This document shows positions 1-5,643 of a DNA stretch of 9,230 bases, in pieces; within the stretch, counting starts at the first letter, position 1; each line of letters starts with the position of its first letter. Position numbers and translations under genes: made by a program. The notes under the pieces were generated by a model, which had not been told where the DNA came from, ran no database searches, and saw only the letters and a list, made by a program, of their open reading frames with translations. This DNA comes from Spirochaetaceae bacterium (GTDB lineage: Bacteria; Spirochaetota; Spirochaetia; Treponematales; Breznakiellaceae): NCBI GenBank assembly GCA_031257135.1, contig JAIRPH010000051.1, positions 1 to 9,230 on the forward strand, read 5' to 3'.

Positions 1-969
1 AACGTAGCCGCTAATCTTGCTACCTGCTTCGGCTTGAATACCGCCATTGCCAGCGCAATGGCGGACTATCCCATCGGTCGGCGCATCGAAGCCGCGGTGC
101 GGAAAGCGGGAGTAACCGCGTATTACCAGCGGTTCCCCTTCGACGGCGTTAGAGGTCCGAATATGGCTATCGTGTGGAGCGACCGAGGACAAGGCGTCCG
201 AGGTCCCACGGTGTTTTACAACCGTTCCAATGAAGCCGCAGGACGGCTCAAACCGGGAAGTTTCGACTGGAAGGCAATCTTCGCCAAAAAAGTGCGGTGG
301 TTTCATTCCGGCGGAATCTTCTCGGCTCTGTCCCCGACCACTCCCGCCTTGGTTATCGAAGCCATGGAAGCCGCAAAAAAAGCCGGCGCGGTGGTTTCTT
401 TCGACCTAAACTACCGGGCGAAACTCTGGGCGGTCGCCGCCGCGGAACAAGGACTGAGTTCAGCCCAAGCCGAAGAAGGAGCCGCCAAAACCCTGCGGAA
501 CATCGTCAGCCATGTTGACGTGCTGGTGGGCAACGAAGAAGACCTCCAGAAAGGTCTCGGACTGAAAGGACCTGAAGCGGAATCTAAAGGCAAACTTGAC
601 CCCACGGCGTTCTTCGGCATGATCGGGCAAGTAACCAAAGATTTCCCTAACATAAAAGCCGTGGCCACAACCTTGCGGGAAGTTCATTCCACAAACCGCC
701 ACTCTTGGAGCGCGGTTCTGTGGCTGGACGGCAAAAACTATACCGCCCCAACTTGCGAGCTGGACGTCTACGACCGGGTCGGCGGCGGCGACGGCTTTGC
801 GGCGGGGCTTTTTTACGGGCTTCTCTCCGGCAAAAGCCCGGAGGAATCTCTGAAACTCGGCTGGGCCCACGGCGCGCTCCTCACCACAACCCCCGGAGAT
901 ACGTCAATGGCGAGTTTGGATCAGGTAGAGGCTTTCGCGAAAGGCGGTTCCGCGCGGATTCAGCGGTAG
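1..969 (+). CDS. PfkB-family sugar kinase, probable 2-keto-3-deoxygluconate kinase (5' end missing)
   Basis: The reading frame is open from base 1, so the start lies upstream; 322 codons are visible before the TAG stop. The fragment opens with NVAANLA, which fits the early PfkB segment that follows the substrate-binding glycines. Near the C-terminus it has the PfkB signature DRVGGGDGFAAGLF, with the catalytic base Asp encoded at 790-792 and the GGG anion hole just before it. The segment VSFDLNYRAKLW and the later VGNEEDL resemble 2-keto-3-deoxygluconate (KDG) kinases, which phosphorylate KDG with ATP in the cytoplasm during hexuronate or Entner-Doudoroff-type breakdown. The substrate cannot be fixed from the sequence; a fructokinase or other sugar kinase is possible. 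The PfkB fold is certain and KDG is likely. The gene ends about 30 nt before a hairpin terminator. Confidence 0.85.
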   Translation, partial: NVAANLATCFGLNTAIASAMADYPIGRRIEAAVRKAGVTAYYQRFPFDGVRGPNMAIVWSDRGQGVRGPTVFYNRSNEAAGRLKPGSFDWKAIFAKKVRWFHSGGIFSALSPTTPALVIEAMEAAKKAGAVVSFDLNYRAKLWAVAAAEQGLSSAQAEEGAAKTLRNIVSHVDVLVGNEEDLQKGLGLKGPEAESKGKLDPTAFFGMIGQVTKDFPNIKAVATTLREVHSTNRHSWSAVLWLDGKNYTAPTCELDVYDRVGGGDGFAAGLFYGLLSGKSPEESLKLGWAHGALLTTTPGDTSMASLDQVEAFAKGGSARIQR

Positions 970-1000
970 TTTTTTACGTTGGAAACAGGGAAGAAAAAGA

Positions 1001-1027
1001 AAAACCGGCGTTGCGCCGGTTTTTTTC
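1001..1027. terminator. Bidirectional intrinsic terminator between the kinase gene and groES
   Basis: A perfect stem pairs 1001-1010 with 1014-1023 (core CCGGCG / CGCCGG) around a 3-nt TTG loop. A T-run follows on the plus strand (1020-1025). A-rich sequence precedes it, which gives a T-run on the minus strand. It lies between two convergent genes, so it probably ends both transcripts. Confidence 0.85.
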
Positions 1028-1028
1028 T

Positions 1029-1295
1029 CTACTCGATAACGGCAATGATGTCCGACATCTTGAGAATAAGGTGTTCCTGTCCGTCAAATTTTACGGCGGT
1101 CCCGGCGTACTTGTCATACATGACTTTATCGCCTGCCTTGACCTTAATCGTTTCGGCGTCAGTGCCGATTTCCACTACGAGACCGGTTTGGGTTTTCTCT
1201 TGCGCCGTGTCCGGGATTATAATCCCTCCGGCGGTTTTCGCCTCATTCTTCTCAAGTTTGACCATCACCCGATCCGCTAAGGGTTTTACCTTCAT
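1029..1295 (-). CDS. groES: Co-chaperonin GroES (Cpn10)
   Basis: This 88-aa protein matches the usual Cpn10 length. It starts MKVKPLADRVMVKLE and has the mobile loop that contacts GroEL around residues 17-33 (AKTAGGIIIPDTAQEK). The middle has GDKVMYDKYAGT (roof and beta-barrel region), and it ends with the family's LKMSDIIAVIE. GroES forms the heptameric lid of the GroEL folding chamber in the cytoplasm. The ATG at 1295 follows a strong GGAGGA site (1301-1306, minus strand). groEL is not adjacent: the next gene on that side is adk on the opposite strand, and on the 3' side a terminator follows. groES therefore appears monocistronic, with groEL elsewhere. The identification is secure. Confidence 0.97.
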   Translation of the reverse strand: MKVKPLADRVMVKLEKNEAKTAGGIIIPDTAQEKTQTGLVVEIGTDAETIKVKAGDKVMYDKYAGTAVKFDGQEHLILKMSDIIAVIE

Positions 1296-1348
1296 AGATA
1301 TCCTCCGTTTGTATTTAATATCGTATTAGTAAATTTGGATATATTTAG

Positions 1349-1377
1349 AATATACAAAAAACCTGCATAGCGGTCAA
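1349..1377 (-). promoter_or_regulatory. Sigma70-type promoter of groES
   Basis: On the minus strand the -35 is TTGACC (1372-1377) and the -10 is TATATT (1349-1354), with an exact 17-bp spacer. The predicted start is near 1342, giving a leader of about 45 nt before the GroES ATG. No CIRCE inverted repeat (TTAGCACTC-N9-GAGTGCTAA) was found here, so HrcA control is not indicated. Confidence 0.7.
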
Positions 1378-1401
1378 GAAAAAGATGTATCCTTAACCTT
1401 G

Positions 1402-1407
1402 TATAAT
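1402..1407 (+). promoter_or_regulatory. Candidate -10 element for adk
   Basis: A perfect TATAAT lies 80 nt upstream of the adk start. No convincing -35 is found at 16-18 bp; the region 1379-1384 is A-rich and borders the -35 of groES (1372-1377). The two genes may thus share a back-to-back promoter with touching -35 regions. Only the -10 hexamer is clear. Confidence 0.45.
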
Positions 1408-1487
1408 CCGTAAAAATTTGTGAAAATCAAAGACAGTCGGCAGGCTTTTTAGGATAAAAGTCTGGAACCGCACATTGGAGGTATAGT

Positions 1488-2117
1488 ATGAAACTGATTT
1501 TTCTAGGTCCCCCCGGAGCGGGCAAGGGAACGCTTGCGGCGAAGGCTGTGGACATCCTGAAGGTCCCCCATATCAGTACCGGAGTTATTTTCCGGTCCGC
1601 CATAGCCGCGAAAAGCCCCTTGGGACTCAAAGTCAAGGCAATCATCGACAGCGGAAAACTCGTGGACGATGAGACCACCATCGAACTGGTCAAGGAACGG
1701 CTTGCTCAGGGAGACGCTCAAAAGGGCTATATTCTGGACGGCTTCCCCCGGACTATACCTCAAGCCGAGGCTCTGGCGCGGTTTTCCTCAGCCGATAAAG
1801 CCGTCAACTTCGATATTCCCGACTCAGCCGTGCTTGAACGGCTCTCAGGACGCCGAGTCTGCCGAAAATGCGGAGCCAATTATCATGCCGTCTTCAATAA
1901 GCCCAAGACAGCAGGCGTCTGCGACGCCTGCGGCGGCGAAATCTACGTCCGGGAAGACGACCGGGAAGAAGCCATTCGGAAACGCCTCGAAGTATACCGG
2001 GAGCAGACCGCGCCTCTCATCGGCTTTTACCGGAAAAAAGGACTGCTCCTCGACGTTGACGCCAGCCCCGGAGCAGACGAAGTGGTAGGCAATTTCCGAA
2101 AAGCCCTAGGACTATAA
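1488..2117 (+). CDS. adk: Adenylate kinase, zinc-LID type
   Basis: A 209-aa cytoplasmic enzyme that interconverts ATP + AMP and 2 ADP. The Walker A loop GPPGAGKGT is at residues 7-15, the AMP-site segment HISTGVIFR at 28-36 and DGFPRT at 84-89. The LID domain carries four cysteines (125, 128, 145, 148) in CxxC-16-CxxC spacing, the structural zinc site of long-form Adk. Length is near the family norm of about 210-217. The start is well set by GGAGGT at 1477-1482, 5 nt before the ATG. One oddity: the usual ISTGD motif reads ISTGV here (Val33). Its stop codon overlaps the end of the convergent dihydrouridine synthase gene. Identification is secure. Confidence 0.96.
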   Translation: MKLIFLGPPGAGKGTLAAKAVDILKVPHISTGVIFRSAIAAKSPLGLKVKAIIDSGKLVDDETTIELVKERLAQGDAQKGYILDGFPRTIPQAEALARFSSADKAVNFDIPDSAVLERLSGRRVCRKCGANYHAVFNKPKTAGVCDACGGEIYVREDDREEAIRKRLEVYREQTAPLIGFYRKKGLLLDVDASPGADEVVGNFRKALGL

Positions 2118-3083
2118 AACCGGGACTTTGCGCCGGAGGCGCCGCTCTTCAGGATGATCCCTGAAATACGCGCGCCATACCTCGGACATAGCGGAAAGTC
2201 CGGTTTCCCGATAAAGCGAGGTTTTCAGCCATGTAGACCACGTAAGGTTATCGCAAAAATAGCTGAAAAACCGATGCGCCCTGCTTGTGTGAAATTCCGG
2301 CGGCTGATGCCGACCCAGCAGATCGAGAAACCGGAAGCCCAGAGATTCTAGGTCGATGTCCGCCGGAACCGGCCGCGCCGTCTCTATAGCCCTAGCCTCG
2401 GCGAAAACCCAGGGGGATCGGACGGCGAGGCGGCCTATCATAACCGCGTCGCACTCTCCGGATGCCCGGCGTACCAGTTCCTCAGAGCCGGCAATGTCGC
2501 CGTTTCCAGCTACCGGAATAGAGAGAACCGCCCGAAGCCGGCTCACATAGTCCCACCGGGCTTTCCGTTTAAACTTTTCCTTAGCCGTCCGAGGGTGCAG
2601 AGTAATGAAATCCACACCCTCCGCAGAAAGGCTTGTACAGAAAGCCGCAAGATAGTCGAAATTATCTTCAAAGCCGATCCGCAGTTTAACGCTTAACCGC
2701 CGGCGGGTCTGTTTTCGTAGACGGCCGATTAACGCGCGGGCTTTATCTATAGAAGCCATCCACGCTACGCCCGCTCCGGCTCTGGCTATGCCCGGAGCGG
2801 AACAGCCCATATTGACGTCAATGCCGGCGCATACATTCCGGTCCAACAAGCGAGCCGCGGCGGTCAGGCGGTCAGGGTTTGCGCCGGCTATCTGATATAC
2901 TACCCGTTCAGGGCAAGGACCTGCGTCGGTATACCAAGATTCAAATGGTCCGCCGTTTATCAGCGGCGCCGCGCTTATCATTTCGGTGAAATATTGGTCG
3001 CATCCTCCGAAGTCTTCTATAAGTTCCCGTAAAGCTCTATGGCTTACTTCCGCCATGGGAGCCAATAAAAAAGGTACGCTCAT
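2112..3083 (-). CDS. dus: tRNA-dihydrouridine synthase family protein
   Basis: A 323-aa FMN-dependent TIM-barrel enzyme that reduces uridine to dihydrouridine in tRNA. It opens with the FMN-contacting LAPMAEVSHRALR (residues 7-19). The catalytic cysteine motif is NMGCS (Cys94), followed by SVKLRIG (Lys133), TLHPRT (161-166), VAGNGDI (191-197) and MIGR (215-218), all in family order. The C-terminal helical domain, with RAHRFFSYFCDN, contacts tRNA. The Dus consensus is usually NxGCP; here serine follows the cysteine. Which subfamily (DusA, DusB or DusC) and which uridines it modifies cannot be told. AAGGA at 3091-3095 (minus strand) supports the ATG at 3083. It overlaps adk tail to tail by 6 bp with no clear terminator. 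Confidence 0.93.
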   Translation of the reverse strand: MSVPFLLAPMAEVSHRALRELIEDFGGCDQYFTEMISAAPLINGGPFESWYTDAGPCPERVVYQIAGANPDRLTAAARLLDRNVCAGIDVNMGCSAPGIARAGAGVAWMASIDKARALIGRLRKQTRRRLSVKLRIGFEDNFDYLAAFCTSLSAEGVDFITLHPRTAKEKFKRKARWDYVSRLRAVLSIPVAGNGDIAGSEELVRRASGECDAVMIGRLAVRSPWVFAEARAIETARPVPADIDLESLGFRFLDLLGRHQPPEFHTSRAHRFFSYFCDNLTWSTWLKTSLYRETGLSAMSEVWRAYFRDHPEERRLRRKVPVL

Positions 3084-3096
3084 ACGCTAATCCTTC

Positions 3097-3125
3097 TTGA
3101 CATTTACTGTACAATAGGCTATAAA
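3097..3125 (+). promoter_or_regulatory. Strong sigma70-type promoter P1 upstream of the first cheY-like gene
   Basis: Consensus TTGACA (3097-3102) and TATAAA (3120-3125) are separated by 17 bp. The predicted start near 3132 would give a leader of about 260 nt before the receiver gene at 3396. The -35 sits only 14 bp outside the ATG of the divergent dus gene, next to its ribosome binding site, so polymerase here could interfere with dus transcription. Confidence 0.7.
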
Positions 3126-3180
3126 AAATATAACAAAATACTTGTAAGTTTACCGTATACTCATACGATACTTTATGTGC

Positions 3181-3209
3181 TTGATCGAATGATTGATCTG
3201 TAGTATGAT
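3181..3209 (+). promoter_or_regulatory. Second promoter P2 in front of the structured leader
   Basis: TTGATC (3181-3186) and TATGAT (3204-3209) have a 17-bp spacer. The predicted start is near 3216, just upstream of the folded RNA. Both hexamers deviate from consensus, so this is weaker than P1, but its placement makes it a good candidate for producing a roughly 160-nt RNA. Confidence 0.5.
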
Positions 3210-3215
3210 AAAGAT

Positions 3216-3375
3216 AAGTATAAGCAAGGATACATAGTCCGGTTTGAGCTGGTATGTCTGGTAACTTGACAAATGCCTGAAAAAGGCTGTAGTATTTCTA
3301 AACCGTAAGGACTACGGGGATAATCTGCTGATATTATAAGCAGGAAGCCCTCGGCCTGATGCGACGGCTAGTTCA
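3216..3375 (+). ncRNA. Structured leader RNA resembling an IS200/IS605 (TnpB) omegaRNA / right end
   Basis: Several helices nest consistently. TAGTC plus CGGTTT (3235-3245) pairs with AAACCG (3300-3305) and GACTA (3310-3314) across a 4-nt bulge. Inside it is GCCT-GAAAA-AGGC (3275-3287). Then come CTGCT/AGCAG (3325-3329 / 3339-3343) and AGCCCTCG/CGACGGCT (3346-3353 / 3362-3369, one C-C mismatch). The order GGGGATAA, hairpin, GGAAGCCC, hairpin, TAGTTCA matches my recollection of the 3' ends of IS605-family elements, where the TnpB omegaRNA scaffold ends just before its guide. No tnpB or tnpA frame is present. The stretch covers the otherwise gene-free region between dus and the receiver gene. 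It could instead be an unrelated cis-regulatory leader; exact ends are guesses. Confidence 0.45.
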
Positions 3376-3395
3376 TGTGTAGAGGAGTGTACCGC

Positions 3396-3839
3396 ATGGT
3401 AGCAATGAGTGATATTACCGGTAGCGGCGATGAAAAAAAGGTTCCCCAAGGGTTGCGTCCTGACGGCAGTCCTTACCGGGTTCTTGTAGTGGATGATTCC
3501 ATGTTTATTGCAAAACAGTTAAGTCAGATTTTCACCTCTGAAGGCTTTGAGGTGCTGGGGACCGCCGCTGACGGCGCTCAAGGCTTAGACCGATATAAGG
3601 AAATGCATCCCCGGGTCGATCTGGTTACTATGGATATCACGATGCCGGTCATGGACGGCGTTACTGCATTAGAAAAAATCCTGGAATTCGACAAAAACGC
3701 CAGGGTAATCATGGTCAGCGCTTTGGGCAAAGAAGATGTCGTAAAAAAATGCCTCCTAAGCGGCGCAAAAAGCTATATCGTCAAACCCTTGGACAGACGA
3801 AAGGTTTTAGAACGGGTCGTAACCATCCTAAGCAGATAA
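3396..3839 (+). CDS. Single-domain CheY-like response regulator (copy 1)
   Basis: A 147-aa receiver with no output domain. The acidic pair is Asp33-Asp34 (LVVDDS), the phosphoacceptor Asp80 (VTMDITMP), the switch residue Ser108 (MVSALG) and the invariant lysine Lys130 (YIVKPLD), with Tyr128 at the place of CheY Tyr106. About 25 variable residues precede the fold. I chose the ATG at 3396 because GAGGAG (3382-3387) lies 8 nt upstream. An in-frame ATG at 3375 lies inside the TAGTTCATG end of the upstream RNA and has no ribosome site; ATG 3405 is possible. Such proteins act by phosphorylation-dependent binding to a partner, for example the flagellar switch. Whether this one works in chemotaxis or elsewhere cannot be told. 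A paralogue follows 168 nt downstream. Confidence 0.9.
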   Translation: MVAMSDITGSGDEKKVPQGLRPDGSPYRVLVVDDSMFIAKQLSQIFTSEGFEVLGTAADGAQGLDRYKEMHPRVDLVTMDITMPVMDGVTALEKILEFDKNARVIMVSALGKEDVVKKCLLSGAKSYIVKPLDRRKVLERVVTILSR

Positions 3840-3876
3840 GGTTCCAGAGATTCTTTCTTAATTGAATTCGCTCAAA

Positions 3877-3920
3877 CTCCATGATCAGAAGCGTAATATA
3901 ATTACCGCCTTTTCATGGAG
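3877..3920. repeat. Nested inverted repeat between the two receiver genes
   Basis: An outer 8-bp arm CTCCATGA (3877-3884) pairs with TCATGGAG (3913-3920). An inner arm GCGTAAT (3891-3897) pairs with ATTACCGC (3901-3908) with one bulged C. No T-run follows on the plus strand, so it is not a classical terminator. It may slow or end copy 1 transcription, or act as a protein site just upstream of the copy 2 promoter. Confidence 0.5.
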
Positions 3921-3927
3921 AATGGTG

Positions 3928-3956
3928 TAGACATTGGCGGAAATTATTAGTATATA
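3928..3956 (+). promoter_or_regulatory. Sigma70-type promoter of the second cheY-like gene and fprA
   Basis: TAGACA (3928-3933) and TATATA (3951-3956) have a 17-bp spacer. The predicted start is around 3962-3964, about 45 nt before the ATG. It lets copy 2 and fprA be expressed independently of copy 1. Confidence 0.6.
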
Positions 3957-3962
3957 TATGAG

Positions 3963-3982
3963 TAAGCGAAGTGTGTCGCTTA
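3963..3982 (+). promoter_or_regulatory. Hairpin at the predicted 5' end of the cheY2-fprA mRNA
   Basis: A perfect 7-bp stem TAAGCGA / TCGCTTA (3963-3969 / 3976-3982) encloses AGTGTG. It begins where transcription should start. A's and not T's follow, so it is not a terminator. It could protect the mRNA 5' end, or the DNA palindrome could be an operator. Confidence 0.5.
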
Positions 3983-4007
3983 AAAAATACCTAAGAAGGG
4001 GTGAAGG

Positions 4008-4412
4008 ATGAATCCTAATGCAATCGGCATACGCGAAAATGGTAGTCCTTACCGGGTTCTTGTAGTGGATGATTCAGTGTTCATCGCAAAACAGTTAAGT
4101 CAGATTCTCGCTTCCGAAGGATTTGACATTGCAGGAACCGCGCCGGACGGCGCTCGGGGCTTAGACCGATATAAAGAATTGCATCCCGACGTCGATCTGG
4201 TTACGATGGATATTACCATGCCGAAAATGGACGGCATTAGCGCCTTGGAAAAAATATTGGAATTCGATAAAAACGCCAAAGTGCTTATGGTCAGCGCCTT
4301 GGGCAAAGAGGATTTGGTAAAAAAAGCCTGCATGACAGGAGCTAAGGGCTTTATCGTAAAGCCTTTGGACAGAGCCAAAGTGCTGGAGCGGGTCGCTTCA
4401 GTATTACACTAA
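4008..4412 (+). CDS. Single-domain CheY-like response regulator (copy 2)
   Basis: A 134-aa receiver closely related to the preceding copy but with a shorter N-terminus. It has Asp21-Asp22 (VVDDS), phosphoacceptor Asp68 (VTMDITMP), Ser96 (MVSALG) and Lys118 (FIVKPLD). The CheY Tyr106 position is Phe116 here and Tyr in copy 1, which may change signal output or partner choice. The ATG at 4008 follows a purine-rich AGAAGGGGTG site. The fprA start lies 19 nt after the stop with no terminator between, so the two are probably cotranscribed. This suggests a role in redox or O2 response, though general operon packing is also possible. DNA identity with copy 1 is patchy: a 32-nt perfect run (4044-4075 against 3468-3499) and a 21-nt run just after it. 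Confidence 0.93.
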   Translation: MNPNAIGIRENGSPYRVLVVDDSVFIAKQLSQILASEGFDIAGTAPDGARGLDRYKELHPDVDLVTMDITMPKMDGISALEKILEFDKNAKVLMVSALGKEDLVKKACMTGAKGFIVKPLDRAKVLERVASVLH

Positions 4413-4431
4413 TCAGCGGGGGCAGTGTTTT

Positions 4432-5643
4432 ATGAAAATTGTCGCGCTTTCGGATGCCCTTTTCTGTATCCCGGTAGACGTTCATACCGCCGATCTTTTC
4501 GAGGGAATCTGGCCTATTCCCGGAGGCGTTACCTTAAACGCCTACCTCGTTAAAGGCGAGAAAACCGCTCTTATCGATCTCGTACAGGACCGGCAGGACG
4601 CGCCTAAACAGGTGGAAGAGGCGTTAGCTTCTATCGGCGCGGATTTCGGCGCGGTGGATTACCTCATCCTGAATCACCTTGAGCCGGACCACACAGGCTG
4701 GCTCAGGCAGTTCAGGGAAAAAAATCCTAAAGCCGAAATCATCGCCACCGCCAAAGGGATTAATCTGGTTAAATCCTTCTATAAAATAGAAGCCGGATTG
4801 CGGGCGGTGAAGGACGGAGAAACCCTCGATCTGGGCGGCGGTAAGATGCTTACCTTTTTTGAAACCCCCAATATTCACTGGCCCGAAACGATGATGACGT
4901 GGGAATCTTCCACGGGAACCTTGTTTTCCTGCGATGCCTTCGGGTCTTTCGGCGTTTTGGAGGGGCGGCTCTTTGACGATGAATTTTCCCAAACCGAATT
5001 GGCGGCTTTTGAAAACGAGACGCTTCGGTATTACGCCAATATTGTCGCTTCTTTTTCCTCTTTTGTGGAAAAAGGAATCCAGAAGCTGTCAGGATTAAGC
5101 ATCGCGTATATCGCTCCGAGTCACGGCATGGTGTGGCGCAAAGACGTTGCCGGAATAATCAGCCGGTATTTGCGATACGCATCGTATTCCAAAGGCTCTG
5201 CGGAAAAAGAAATCGCCCTTGTCTGGAGTTCGATGTACGGCAATACCAAAAAAGGATTGGACGCGGTTATTGCGGGCATTGAACGCGAAGGGGTTCCCTA
5301 TTCACTGCATCGGGCGCCGAACGATAACGTTTCATACATCCTTGCGGACGCCTTCAAAAGCGCGGGGCTGGTAATCGCCATGCCGACGTATGAATACGCC
5401 ATGTTCCCGCCTATGGCGTATGTCATTGACATTTTCCGCCGGAAGCATATACATCACAAGACGGTTCTCCGCATCGGCTCTTGGGGCTGGTCCGGAGGCG
5501 CGCAGAAAGAATACGACGCCGCTATTGCCGGGCTTAAATGGAACAGTCTTGCTCCTTTTGAATGGACTGGGAATCCCTCTCCTCAAGACCTTGCGGTTTT
5601 GGAGTCCCGAGGCAGAGAATTAGCCCAAGCCATTAAAGTCTAA
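4432..5643 (+). CDS. fprA: FprA/ROO-type flavodiiron protein (O2 or NO reductase)
   Basis: A 403-aa soluble enzyme with two domains. Residues 1 to about 250 are a metallo-beta-lactamase-like diiron domain with a complete ligand set: His82, Glu84, Asp86 and His87 in NHLEPDH, His149 in NIHW, Asp168 in SCDAF and His231 in PSHGM. From about 260 comes a flavodoxin domain with the FMN phosphate loop SSMYGNTKK (266-274), PTYEYAMFPP and GSWGWSGGA (349-357). The length fits class A flavodiiron proteins, which reduce O2 to water or NO to N2O with electrons from rubredoxin or a similar donor, protecting anaerobes. The preference for O2 or NO cannot be read from sequence, and no rubredoxin gene is seen. 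The ribosome site is a weak GGGGG at 4418-4422, which suggests coupling to the receiver gene upstream. Confidence 0.95.
   Translation: MKIVALSDALFCIPVDVHTADLFEGIWPIPGGVTLNAYLVKGEKTALIDLVQDRQDAPKQVEEALASIGADFGAVDYLILNHLEPDHTGWLRQFREKNPKAEIIATAKGINLVKSFYKIEAGLRAVKDGETLDLGGGKMLTFFETPNIHWPETMMTWESSTGTLFSCDAFGSFGVLEGRLFDDEFSQTELAAFENETLRYYANIVASFSSFVEKGIQKLSGLSIAYIAPSHGMVWRKDVAGIISRYLRYASYSKGSAEKEIALVWSSMYGNTKKGLDAVIAGIEREGVPYSLHRAPNDNVSYILADAFKSAGLVIAMPTYEYAMFPPMAYVIDIFRRKHIHHKTVLRIGSWGWSGGAQKEYDAAIAGLKWNSLAPFEWTGNPSPQDLAVLESRGRELAQAIKV

Noticed and set aside
705..1280. Plus-strand frame running from the kinase gene through the terminator into groES
   Set aside because: It overlaps the end of a clear PfkB gene, crosses the terminator and lies antisense to groES; its sequence is Arg/Gly-rich with no motif.
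3229..3240. GGATACATAGTCC-like stretch reminiscent of the group I intron S element
   Set aside because: No matching R element, P/Q elements or intron-sized core was found, and TAGTCC pairs well with GGACTA further down in the leader fold. An IStron-type intron is not supported.
3130..3395. Known riboswitch (cyclic di-GMP, cobalamin, TPP) in the leader
   Set aside because: I could not find the conserved cores of these classes; the GGAAGCCC/TAGTTCA end fits a transposon right end better.
3375..3395. Earlier ATG (3375) as the start of the first receiver gene
   Set aside because: No ribosome site precedes it and it lies in the TAGTTCATG end of the RNA element, whereas GAGGAG is well placed for the ATG at 3396.
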